This document shows positions 10,236 through 21,358 of a stretch of 64,000 nucleotides of DNA, piece by piece; within the stretch, counting starts at the first letter, position 1; every line of letters begins with the position of its first letter. The position numbers and the translations under genes were made by a program. Location: assembly GCF_024868665.1 (NCBI RefSeq), contig NC_079895.1, forward strand, positions 6,517,069-6,581,068. Direction: 5' to 3'. The stretch comes from Triplophysa rosa. Lineage: Eukaryota; Chordata; Actinopteri; Cypriniformes; Nemacheilidae. Under the pieces are notes generated by a model that made no database searches, was not told the DNA's origin, and saw only the letters and a list, made by a program, of their open reading frames with translations.

Positions 10236-11916
10236 CTACAAGAGAGAATTTGAGTCACATATCAGCTTTTTATCTACTGCTCCCTGGAGCAACCTAAGGT
10301 TAAAGTGATAGTTTGCCCAAAAATTTTAATTCATTTTGTCAAAATATCTTTTGTGTTCTGCATAAGAAAGAAAGTTGTACAGGTTTGAAATGACAAGAGG
10401 GTGAGTAAATGATGACCGAATCAACTATCCTTAAATGACTTGGTCAAGGATGATAGCTCATGTTTTATACTTTTTTTTTAGGTTGGACTCTTTCCTGTGT
10501 TCAAATGTATGTAATGAATAAAACAGCAGCAACAGCATTCTAATAAGAGATCTTTATTAAACATTTGACATTTACCATAAATTAAACCAAATAAACCATT
10601 TTCTGCTACGTTATATTGTGCATCTTTTCTAACTGTAGGCTGTTGCTATTGTAGCAACATTACATTAACGCAAAATGTGAGGCCTATGAGTACGACTCAA
10701 ATAAGCCAATAAAACACACGTCATCACATACCGAATAGTAGATGTCAGTCATTTGCAGGAGATTTTTGGTGCTGCCGTTCTCTTGCATCTCTATGGTCTC
10801 TCTGCCCCACTCCATAGACACACGGTTACTCTTAGGAAACTCTGCGTAGGGCGACATCTGAAGGTCTCCGCTTTTGAAGATGATTTTATTGATGTCGTTT
10901 TTGTCCTTTCTGTGAGGGCAGTGAAGAAAAGCAGTTTAGATACCTGTACTTTATATTCTGAATATCTGTATCAAAAAAGTAACTAAACAGGAATGAACTT
11001 ACCTGCAGCAGGTGACTATAAGAGCAATGATGACAATTAAGAGCAGAGCTCCACCGGCAGGAGACACCACCACAGCTATCAACTTATAGACTGCATATCA
11101 AAAACATTACATCAGCAACATAAATCATGTCATAAGCTTAAGATAAAACATTTTAAATATTTAATTCTTGGTGTAAACCTAATATAATAAAAACGAATAC
11201 GGAATCTTACAATTACTGCAGTTGAATCCTCCAAATCCAAACATGCACCTGCATGAGTGAACACAAGTTTTGATGCATGAACAAAACTTGACTAAACTTC
11301 TGTTTATTCTTGTCAATGTAATGTGATTATAAGTAATGTAGGTATGTAAAATACATGAAAACATCATACTTACTCAACACATTTTCCATTTACAAGCTTA
11401 AGTCCATCTCCACAGTCTAAAAATGACATCAGTCAAAAATATTACATTCGTAAACATTGCAGGATGTTGTGAAGTCACTGTACAAATGAAAGGGATACTC
11501 CACCCAAAAATGAAATTTTTGTCATGAATTACTCATCCTCAAGTTGTTCCAAACCTGTAAAAAAAATTGCCTGGTTGTACACAAAGAAAGATTGAGATTT
11601 CGGGGGTAGTCATGGTAGTCAAAAATGCCCCGGTAACTGTTCGTTTTACGAAATTCTTCAAAATATCTCATTATGTGTTTAACATAACAAAACAATATAA
11701 ACAATATTTTTTTCTACTATGGTCAATGGTGCCCCAGAAACCTCAGTTGCTAACATTTTTCCAAATATCTTTCTGTGTGTACAAGCAATTAAAGTAATTT
11801 AAGCATGTTTGGAACAACATGAGGATGAGTAATTCATGACATAATTTTCATTTTTAGGTCGACTATCCCTTTCATGTTTTTGACAGTGGCAGTGTAGAGG
11901 TAGTCAACAAAAAAAA

Positions 11917-12000
<84 letters not shown>

Positions 12001-15000
12001 GACAGACAGGAACAGCATGACAGAGAGAGAGAGAAGAGAGAACAGAGAGAGAGAGAGAGAGAGAAGAAGAAGAGAGAGAGAGAGAGAGAGAGAGAAGAAC
12101 AGAGAGAAGAGAGACAGAGACAGAAGAAGAGAGAGCGAGAGACAGACAGAGAAGAAGAGAAGAGAGAGAGACAGACGAGAGAAGAGAGACAGACAGAGAC
12201 AGAGAGACAGACACAAGAGAGAGAGCGGAGATAGAGGTAACAGAGAGAGACAGACAAGAGACGGAGAGAGAGAACAGAACACAGAGACGAGAGACAAAAG
12301 GATGACAGAGAGCAAAGAGAGATGAGAGAGGAAGAGAGGCCATGAGAGAGAGAAAGAGATGAGAGACTAGAAGAGAGAGAGAGAGCGAGCAAGCCTTACC
12401 TCTGCAGGTCATGTCCCCTGGGTTCTTTTTGAAGTATCCTGGAAGGCACTGGCAGGACGGTGTGCCGCTAACATCCGAGCACACAGAGTACTGAGGATCA
12501 CACTTTGTCTTCTGGGTCAAGCACAAGCTCTCCACTAAACAGAGAAAAGAGAATTAGAACACATGGCTTCTTCTAAGAAACTCACAAAAAGGTTTTCAAA
12601 ATATTATTGAAAATTGGCACATGCAAGAGCACTTCAAAGACTTTATTATCCATGCATGTCGTGTGACTGGTGTTATCATGGAGTGGACTCGTGGCATGAA
12701 AAGAGAGAGCAGTTTTGAGATAAAAGAATGATGCGGCCAGTGGGCCCTGAGTGGTACCGTGATAGGACAGCTGGTGCTGAAGTTTTATGGTACAGTGCGA
12801 GTATGTCCGGCTGCAGTTGCTCAGGGACATCTGGATGCTGTTGTCGATGTCAGTGCTGGTTACGTTGGCAGAGAGTGAAAACATGTTCACAGCTGAGATC
12901 TGCACGAGGTCTCCATCTCTGTACACGAAGAACACATTCATAAACACTCAGGGACAAAGAACAGGTCCAAGAACGCTAGGATTTGTAGAAACTCACTTTT
13001 TACTCAAGATAGAACGTCTGTAACCGTGGAAGATGGAGAGAGAGGCATTGAGCTGGAAAAAAAACCCACACCCAAATGTTAAACAGCCTGTGGAAGATTA
13101 ATACATCACTGTATCATGTTTAACAAATCGTATCTCGATTTCCCTAATAGCTTCTGTAGACTACTCGGCATAATCTGATTTGGCTGTGTGGTTTAAAGGT
13201 GGATAGGTCAGGTGAATATATTGTAACATACAGCATCCGGTTGCATACCAGCTGTAGGATCTCTCTGTGCAGCTCATGTAGATTTGAGCTTCTGAGGTGC
13301 ATGGAGTTGTTGACTGTGAAGGTGCCCAAAAATGTCTTCACTGCAGGAGAAAAGCGTAACAAAATGAGTGACTGAAGCCATAATATCTTTATTTACGGCT
13401 CTTGGTGTTCTTTCAGTGTGGACAGCTAACCACCTACCTTGGGTACAGCTGCGGCCATCCTCCAGGTCAAAGCCCAGGGCACATTCACAGCTGAAAGAGC
13501 CACCTGTGTTGACGCACACTGAACCGTGGGGACACGGACTATTGACACACTCATCCACGTCTGTGAAAAAACAATTCAATGAATTCATTTCCTTTAAAAT
13601 CCCCAAAGTAAACATTAAATGTAACAACGTGATAAGGGTAGTCAGAAGATAATAGATAAAACTTTCATTTAAAATTAAAATGGAGGGATGTTATGTTGAA
13701 AAGTCCTTTGTGAATCATTATTATGTTTGCATTTTAGTGTGCATTAAAGTGAACTGCTTACCCACAGTACAGGAGGGTCCAGTCCATGCAGGCAGACACT
13801 GACAGTGATAACTTCCCTCGGCCGTTCTAACACAGTGGCCTCCATTAGCACAAGTGTCAGGCCCACACACAGGACCTTAAAGGAGCCAGACATAGATAAT
13901 AAATCAGACAAAACAAACAATTCAAGATTTTATTTGTGTTCACAGTACAAAACAGTGAAGGGGATATTTTCAAATCTCTAACCCTATAGACGGTTTCATA
14001 GGACACACGAAGTTAACTTCCACTCTGTGTTTGGTTATAATACAACAATTTATTTTATATTTAACCCATATTAATCCAAGTTCATATTTAATTGTATCAA
14101 ATTCAATTAAAACTACTCAACCAACAGCTATAATCTAATGGGGAAGTCTACTGGAAGTCAAGTTTGGGTCACATAAAGTTTGTTTATGTTGTTGCTGCTA
14201 AAACAGTCTATGAATGAACAAATAACTAGAGTTATTATAGAACTTTTCTTGTTTTTGCAGGTACAACTTTGATTGTTTTGCTTGTAGTCAATGTGTCTCA
14301 TGTACAGCTGCTTTGTAACAATGAAAATTGTAAAAGCGCTATATAAATAAAGTTGAGTAGAGTTGAGTTGAGAGTGCTGCAGTCTTGTAGATCTGTTTTG
14401 TAGGCCAAAACCTGAAAATGTGTTAGCATTTTAGCACTTTTGATACAGTCATCCTGAAATAGACATGTGCCCGGTTAACCGCGGTTACCACCAAATCCTG
14501 CTGAAACCGAGCTGGCTACGATAATGCAAGGTATCGATTATTTTATTGATGCGTAGCTTGTCCGTGAAGCACGGCTCTGGGATCAGTAGAAATGCTGCTC
14601 GATCTAAAAGCAGTGCGAATTTGAGTCGCTTATAACGTGCATTTTAAAAAGCAACACCCGTCAAACATGATCATTATAAATATACTTTATTATCATGAAA
14701 ATACCTGAGGAGGCTTGAGGATCGGTGATAAAAACACGTCCTTAGGCATTTCCTACTACTACAAGTGTTATGGTCTTCTTCTGCAGTGCGTATTTGGAGT
14801 TTCTGCACGAGAGCGCCCTCTGGCATTCGGATACAGCAGCATGTTACCGTACTTCACTCACAAGTTGTGCATAAATCACGTGATATATATTTTCGGTTAA
14901 CCGGGCATATGTCTATCCTGAAATGAATGTTTTTTGTTAAATGCCCGAAATAAGGTATGTGGTTAACAAAAGCTCAATATATTTTCATGTTATTTAACAA

Positions 15001-18000
15001 AACTCACCAGTTATACCTCACACTTAATTTTTTAAAGATGTTTGTGTCTTGAAAAAGATGGTTGCTAAGTATAATCTAAACTAGGTAGCTATGTCAAGCG
15101 ACATTAAATGTCATTTCGTGTAAAAATCTTAAGAAAACAATGCAACAAAGGTACAGTTGACAATAAAATCAGGATGGAGATTTATCCACAGAATAGTTCC
15201 TTATAAGAAAACATGTTTGAAATAAAGTTTGAAAGAGTTAGAAAGCATGGTGGTGTTGACGTTGATGTTAAGCGTTCATGTTTTACTTTGTTTATAGCTG
15301 ATAGATCGTAGGATCAGAATTTTTTTATTCTTTATTATTATTCTGCTACATATTTACTTCATTAGTTATAGATTATATTCATTTCTATCTAGTTTTTATA
15401 TTCTATATATATATAACTTTTCTGTTGGATGCTGCATATGTATTGTCTTCACAAGTAGATATGAGTTTGCAGTGGTCTCATACTCAAGGTTCATAATAAC
15501 GTCACGAGACAATGTTGTGAAGCAGTAATTTTCTACTCTCTATGTTGGTATAATAACACTTGCTCAATGTATTTCTAGTCAGATCAAGACCCAAGAGGCC
15601 ATATGACTGACAGGTAAAGCAACCAATCACGTTTTGTTTTGTGCCGCGTCATGTTTAGAGGCGTGGAAATGTCCCCGCAGTAATAGACCGGTGTATATTC
15701 ACGAACATGTAAAAAGCTAACAGCAACAAAATGATTGTAAGTCTATGCCGTGAACCTCGCATACATTTAAGAATCAAGCATTTAGGCAACCATAAACGTC
15801 TCCCGGAAATCCTGTGAAATTCAACCAATCAGATGACGACTTCGAACGTGCTGAAGTGTTTCCACAAAAGTGTGCCTTATGCATCAGACGTTTAGCCAAC
15901 GGTCCGTGGGCGTGACGTCTGAGGCTGAGACTAGTGTGATCCTAACTTCCACAAAAATACACCATCCCTGCAGCACTCTATGGTGTAACATTCTGATATA
16001 TCAAATATAAATAACACAAACGCACCTGGTGATGGGGTTGTCCTTATTGGCATATGTGTGGTTGTCACTCCCATCTCTGTGGTTCCTTTGTCTGTGTGAC
16101 TCCTGGTGGTAAAAACCACAGTGCCCCTGGTCGGAGTGATTTTGCTATAGGGTGTCGTTGCGTGTCTGTAGTGCGCCGTCGTGTTCCCTGGCGTGGCTGT
16201 GCTGGTTTCTAAGTGCAAGGTGGTGACATCAGCGGAGCCGGATGTACTGGGCGCCTGTGTTTTTCCAGTAGGAGAGGTAGGCAGACACTTGGTTGTGGAA
16301 GATGCTGTCGTCTCCAGCATCTGGACGGTGTTGGTGGTAGCAAGTGTAGTGTGCTCTGTTTCAGCCGGTGGGGTGGTGCTTGGCTGGAGCTGATGTGTGG
16401 TGACAGGAGCAGTCACGGTAGTGCTGGTGGATATGTTAAAAGTAGATGTCTCGTAAGTGGCTTCTTCTGTAATTTGTGGCCTCTGAGTTGCCGGGACAGC
16501 AGATGTTGACACCACCTCAGTGTTGGTCGGATCATCAGATTTGGGAATGTAGGGTGACTGTCGAGTGGGGAACCTGGAAAACAAGTCATCGGTTGTGGTG
16601 GATACATCCAGAAATGCTGGGGGTGCAGTGGTTAAGACCTGAATGGTAGTATCCTCCATTGTACGGGTTGGAGGACCTTTGGGTTCCTCACGGCCGCTGG
16701 AGCTGACAGATCCAGTCGAGAACTCTGTAGAAGCTCCGGTGTCCATAGAATCAGTCACTGTGGTCTCACGGTTCTGCTGGGATGTACTGGAGACATTGTG
16801 TTCACCAGTGGTAAAAGGAGGCGTTGAAGACACAGAGTAACTGGTTTCTGTGTAAGACGTCTCACTGCTTACATACGTAAAATCCGTTTCAGCTTTACCA
16901 TTGTCAGTCACTGTGAAAGGTAGTGTGGAATTTGGGTTGTCACCTTGCTCAAACCTCTGTCGTGTCACAAAAGGTTGTCTCGTCTGTGATTCAGTGCCTT
17001 GAAACACCCTTGGCCCCTCGGTCTCTGTAAACTGGCCCTGAGTTGCATTGGTCCGACTATGATCTTCAGATGTGAGCTCAGTTTGATCAGATGTTGCAGA
17101 TACAACACTGACGTTTTTTTCTCTTCCCTGGGTGGTACCTGACGTCCCCTCCTCCCAGCTTAACGTTTGTGAGACAGTCTCAGATGTGTCCGAGTCATTC
17201 GTGTATAGAGAGGTGCTGTTAGAAGTCACAGAGAGCAGGGTGCGCTCTCCAACTCGGCTGGTGGTGGAGACGTAGGTGCTATCGGTGTGAGAAAGAGAAT
17301 CAGTGCTGTCCGTGTCGGCATAATGCTTTCTTTGGTCCGTTACAGGAATATCTCGCACTGTCCGGGTCTCCGTCACAAGCTGGTGTTTCTCTGTGAGGGC
17401 TGGAAAAGAACTGCTGCCATAGGATGCTTCAGACGGACCCTCCCATTGGGCAGTAGCATTATGGGTGAGCTCATGGTTGGATAGTAGCAGTCCAGTGGGA
17501 TCATCTGAGGTCTTCCGAGTTGTCCAGTCCGCTGTATTTGTGGAGATGTGGAAAGCTTGTGATAGTTTGTCTGGAAATATAGAAAAACAAATAGGCATGT
17601 CAGACATTTTGTAAAATATATCAATTGTCTTTAATGGGGAATTTGAGGCATTACCTCGAATTTGAGGCAGGAATTTGAGGCATTACCTCGATTAATTCTG
17701 CAATTTGAGTAATACCGCCACTAGGGTGCGCTTCACATTAGACGATACTTGGGAAACCTCTGGAACTGTGTGAGATGTTTTCAGAAGTGACTGCGGATGT
17801 AATGATTTTGGGTGGAGAACAATTGGCAGCCACACTCGTCTAACCTAACAAAAGCTTGGGCCCTAAAAATGGAGGGGTTTTTGACCCATTGGGACTTGCT
17901 GTTTCCTTCCTTCAGCTGACCAAGCAAAGTCCATATTACAGCAATGTCACTGCTGCATGGAGTTCATAGACAGGGAGAAATATAAACTGGACCTCAGACT

Positions 18001-20221
18001 GAATAGAGACACTTATTTTAAGAGGGTGGTAGAAAAAAATCCTGATGGGCAGAAGTACCAGTATGATAAACAATACAATAATTCCTTCGCGTACCCATGG
18101 TACGGTAACTGATACATTTCTGATGTCTGGACTGTAATAAATACATTCTCTTAATCTCTTCGTTTATATTTCACGTTTTGACTAAAAATGTCACATCCAT
18201 AACGCTGTAATTGCCCCATAAACAATGAAGTATTTTGCAGGTATGATGTAGAATTTTTTTGTTTTTTTTAAGTCAGTCAGTTATGTGCAACAATTTGAGC
18301 ATGTCAAACCCAGTCTTTTTGTAAATCACCCCACAATCTTTGCCAAAATATTTAAATCTGGTGACTACAAAAATGTCTACAGATATGAATCTGTGATGTT
18401 TTGGGTGATGTCAGAATCAAAATTACACAACTAAAAATGAGTTTTTCTGATCGCATTCCAGGAATCTTCCAACGGATACACAATGATAGTGATGGAGAAA
18501 GACCTACAGACTGATGATCTAGTAATTTGGAAAATATAGAATGAGCTGGAAAAAGTGAAATATTCCTTTTACCCAAGGCAAATTGATACGCACCAAAAGA
18601 AAGACTGTACATCACTCACATCTGTTTAAATCTGGATATTATTTTTGCCTTGCAAAACAAAATCAATATTTCCCAAATCACGTTAATCCATACACATTTC
18701 AAGAGGACAATAATCTAAGAACTCTAAAAAAATAATGCGTCACACTGCTCACACCCTAATTTAAGACAAAACCAATGAGAAATACGGTAAATGATTGTAA
18801 ACAAAACTTTGCAGACAGTGGACAAAGCAGATACCTAAAGCCAGGTTGAGTAAGGATCAATACAGTGCCAGGCTGTCAGCTAGAGATAATTTATTGCAGG
18901 GGTTTTCAAACTGGGGTCCGGGGACTCCCAGTGGGCCTCCAAAATGTTCTAAACCGGGGTCCACAGAAAATGTTTGAGAAACAAAAGACAGCAAAAGTTG
19001 TAAAATTCTACTGAAGATTATTGCAGTTTCATTTCTACAAACAATATGTTGCCTTTATAATATCACACTTACTATTTGTCTAACAGTTTAAATGCTTCTT
19101 TATACAAATAAAATGTATAAGTATTTTAGAAAGGGGGTCCCTTGCAAAAAGTTCATCATATTTGGGGATCCTTGGCATGAAAAAGTTTGAAAACCCCTGA
19201 TTTAGTGTATTTATTTACTCCTGGTTATGGCCTAGTTCAAATATTTTGTATGACTATCAATAATCAAATGCTTTTTATTCAAAATTAGACAAACATACAC
19301 CTAGATTGTACAAAAACTGGATGCACTGGCTATGCAATATATCAGAGCCTATTTACAGCATCTTATTCTTATCATCACACTATAATTCATGTCAAAATAT
19401 TAATGTGTCAAATGACATTTAATGGTATTTGAGCAACCAAAGTTATGAGCACCATAACATGTAGCAACAATTCTGCATTTATGACTTGTAAAACCCTTAC
19501 TGTACCCTTAAATTACTTTCACTATGGTATTTAACCATTTAAATACAAATTTACCGTTTCCTCACTACAGTCAACATAACATAACCATGGAAATTGAAGT
19601 TAAACTGATACTAGTCATAAATCTGCCCCCAAATACGAATAATATACTTTTATTAAAATTAAATTTCATAAGAGGACCTATTATGTAATGCCCAAAATAA
19701 TAGCTGAGATTGGAGAGAACTTGGTTTAAAATTGTTGTGTCCAGGATGACACATATTGAAACTCAGTCTGACTCTAGTCAGTTTCAGCTACGTTATATAT
19801 CGTATAAAACTCATATAATAGGCCCGTCTGGTGACAGCACACATTCTGAACTTCAGGGCAGCTTTACATTGACTTGGGATGTGAATTTAAAACCTAGTCA
19901 GAAGCCCGCAGTGTGTAAACAGATGCTTCGAGCATCACATGCTCGTGGACCGCATGTCTTACCAGCTCGCGCTCCTGTTATCGACACACTGGCGGGAACG
20001 TCCGTCATCTCCTCCAGGTCCACAGTCGTCGCAGCTGCCCCCCTGTCCGGCCAAGTGGTCGTTTGTTTCAAACCAGTCGTTCGAGCAGGAAACGATTCGG
20101 TAATCAATGGAATATCGGTGTCCGCATCTGTTGAAAAACTTTCAACAATCGCGGCGTTTAGGACGAGCAAAAACACCGTGACCGCCACACGTTGAGCGCG
20201 TCTCCGTGCACACGTTTCCAT
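10092..20221 (-). CDS. heg1: HEG1, endothelial mucin-like membrane protein (complete)
   Basis: Single-pass receptor at endothelial and endocardial junctions. Its tail recruits KRIT1 (the CCM complex), controlling heart and vessel growth; zebrafish heg mutants ('heart of glass') have dilated hearts. Coding exons on the minus strand: 20221-19963, 17570-16026, 13875-13762, 13560-13438, 13340-13249, 13052-12997, 12918-12758, 12534-12400, 11416-11374, 11248-11211, 11090-11003, 10909-10732, 10235-10092. All have GT-AG borders and consistent phases, giving 2976 nt or 991 residues. Order of parts: signal peptide (VFLLVLNAAIVES), Ser/Thr-rich mucin region, EGF, calcium-binding EGF (DVDECVNSPC), SEA-like region, third EGF (LCLTQKTKCDPQYSVC), TM helix (GGALLLIVIIALIV) and a cytosolic tail ending RRRDYF. 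The tail blocks FKSGDLQMSPYAEFPK and ENGSTKNLLQMTD match mammalian HEG1 closely. Confidence 0.96.
10295..10436. mobile_element. Short copy of the palindromic MITE family, heg1 last intron
   Basis: It begins AAAGTGATAGTTTGCCC and ends GGGTGAGTAAATGATGACC...ACTATCC, the two termini of the family, with most of the centre missing. Confidence 0.65.
11487..11873. mobile_element. Palindromic MITE-family copy, heg1 intron
   Basis: Left end GGGATACTCCACCCAAAAATG, right end CATTTTTAGGTCGACTATCCC, imperfectly inverted. The inner arms TTACTCATCCTCAAGTTGTTCC and GGAACAACATGAGGATGAGTAA pair closely. About 390 bp. Confidence 0.75.
11917..12385. repeat. Degenerate (GA)n tract in a heg1 intron
   Basis: About 470 bases almost free of pyrimidines on the plus strand, so CT-rich in the heg1 transcript. 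It starts about 14 nt inside the intron that follows the EGF3 exon (donor at 12399-12398). It creates long Leu/Ser and Arg/Glu artefact ORFs. Confidence 0.9.
14261..14373. repeat. 3' tail of a LINE/SINE-type retroelement
   Basis: AACAATGAAAATTGTAAAAGCGCTATATAAATAAAGTTGAGT with a short (GTTGA)n end is the familiar tail shared by many fish retroelement copies. No coding part is attached. Confidence 0.5.
14461..14914. mobile_element. Non-autonomous DNA transposon, 454 bp, heg1 intron 2
   Basis: Terminal inverted repeats AGACATGTGCCCGGTTAACC and, read in reverse, AGACATATGCCCGGTTAACC differ at one position. The element is flanked by a perfect 10-bp direct repeat ATCCTGAAAT (14451-14460 and 14915-14924). 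No transposase remains. The superfamily is uncertain: 8 of the 10 bases could be an hAT duplication, while 9-11 bp would fit Mutator-like elements. Confidence 0.85.
15577..15933. repeat. Dispersed fish repeat, heg1 intron 2
   Basis: The right part (CAATCAGATGACGACTT...GTTTAGCCAACGGTCCGTGG...GAGGCTGAGACTA) is a sequence I recognise as repeated in cyprinid genomes. The left limit is a guess. It ends about 90 bp from the donor of the mucin exon. Confidence 0.45.
16026..17570 (-). CDS. heg1: heg1 exon 2: mucin-like Ser/Thr-rich region
   Basis: A single exon of 1545 nt, phase 1 on both sides, encodes about 515 residues dominated by Ser, Thr, Pro and Gly without cysteines until the EGF exons. It is the heavily O-glycosylated stalk. 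Acceptor AG at 17572-17571 and donor GT at 16025-16024. Sequence outside the composition is poorly conserved in this family. Plus-strand ORFs across it are shadows of the biased composition. Confidence 0.9.
17916..18160 (+). other. Last-exon-like short ORF antisense inside heg1 intron 1
   Basis: A strong acceptor (TGTTTCCTTCCTTCAG) precedes an open frame of about 65 codons, stop at 18110-18112, followed 23 nt later by AATAAA at 18136-18141. From the internal Met at 17957 the protein has 51 residues, is rich in Lys/Asp/Tyr (for example EFIDREKYKLDLRLNRDTYF) and ends YPWYGN. The composition is protein-like and not repeat-like. A very short 3'UTR is common in ciliary and testis genes. I do not recognise the family and found no upstream exon. 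It may be the last exon of a nested gene or a gene remnant. Confidence 0.4.
18897..19199. mobile_element. hAT-type MITE, 303 bp, heg1 intron 1
   Basis: Terminal inverted repeats CAGGGGTTTTCAAACT and AGTTTGAAAACCCCTG with 8-bp flanks ATTTATTG and ATTTAGTG (7 of 8 identical), the hAT duplication length. No coding capacity. Confidence 0.85.
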
Positions 20222-20420
20222 CGTAAAGGCGACCGGGCGTACTTCCTATGAAATAACACACCAAAGCCGTCAGGGTCACCATCGGAAAGTCTCTTTAACA
20301 GTTTCCCATTTTAAAACGTCTTATGAGGGTTTTAAAGTTGGAGCTGACGGGTAAGAAGCGGTTTTATTTCGGGCATTGAGTGAGAAACAGGAGCAAGGGG
20401 TGACTCCTCCCCTCGGGCAG
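20222..20420 (-). promoter_or_regulatory. heg1 5'UTR and proximal promoter region
   Basis: GC- and CpG-richer sequence immediately upstream of the heg1 ATG, in contrast to the AT-rich DNA beyond about 20500. No TATA box is obvious. Confidence 0.4.
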
Positions 20421-21358
20421 GCGATAGCGGTTTCCACCCCATTCCTCAGGATGAACGCACTCTTCAGTTCAGATTGCTATAGTCACATGATGTCAAAACA
20501 GGTGCTATACCTTTTTTGTTACATTGGCATTATAAATAGGTATTTTTATAAATGTATTACATATATTATTATTATATTATATTACATGGCATTATAAATA
20601 GGTATTGCAAATGCTAGATATAGTATTGTATTACTGGATACTAATATTATGTTAGATCCCACGACTCAAGCGTGCACATACGTCCTAATAATTTGAAAAG
20701 TTGGGGTAGGGTGGGCATGGCTTTTCTGAAAATAATAATAGTGATAATCTTTGGAATAATTTCCAGTTATTACTATACCCCATACATGCCCACATGAAAA
20801 AAACTATAGTATACATTCGTATTATAGCAAACTTAAGTAGCGTAGTAATTACTAGTTTGTTAACATAGTATTCTGTAATATTATCAATTGTGAATATGAT
20901 CAACTTTAATATTGATCCTATAGTAAATACAAAAGTATGCAACAGTATTTTCCATGTGGGTGTTACAGTCATACAAATTTTGTGAAATTAAGCAAAAATG
21001 ATACAACTTTTACTTATGTGATACAACCTCAACTTGATGCTGTATACTGTTCAAATGCTGATGAATATTAACCTTAATACAATGGTTATTTTAATACTAT
21101 TTGAATATGCTCAGACATTACATCCCTGACCACCGGCGATCACGGCACACTGATTGCACAATCCCTTGTTTCAGATAAACATATTGATTCACTTCATATT
21201 TTCCAGGAAAACAAGACTGTACTTCCTCCTACAACCTCATAAATGTAGTAATGTCAAAAAATTCAAGTATTGCAGCAATCAAAAAACATTCAGTCAGAAT
21301 TTTATCCACATGTACTTGAACCAGTCAAGCAGTTTAGCAGGGCGCAGCTGAAACATGC
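20421..21358. other. Intergenic between heg1 and slc12a8, with the likely slc12a8 3'UTR
   Basis: AT-rich sequence. The part next to the slc12a8 stop is presumably its 3'UTR. No further coding sequence or recognisable element seen. Confidence 0.4.

Noticed and set aside
11834..12535. Long Leu/Ser-rich minus ORFs and the Arg/Glu-rich plus ORF
   Set aside because: Produced by the GA repeat. Only 12400-12534 is real coding sequence (heg1 EGF3 exon).
16181..17484. Several plus-strand ORFs opposite the heg1 mucin exon
   Set aside because: Compositional shadows of a Ser/Thr-rich exon; no domains or splice signals of their own.
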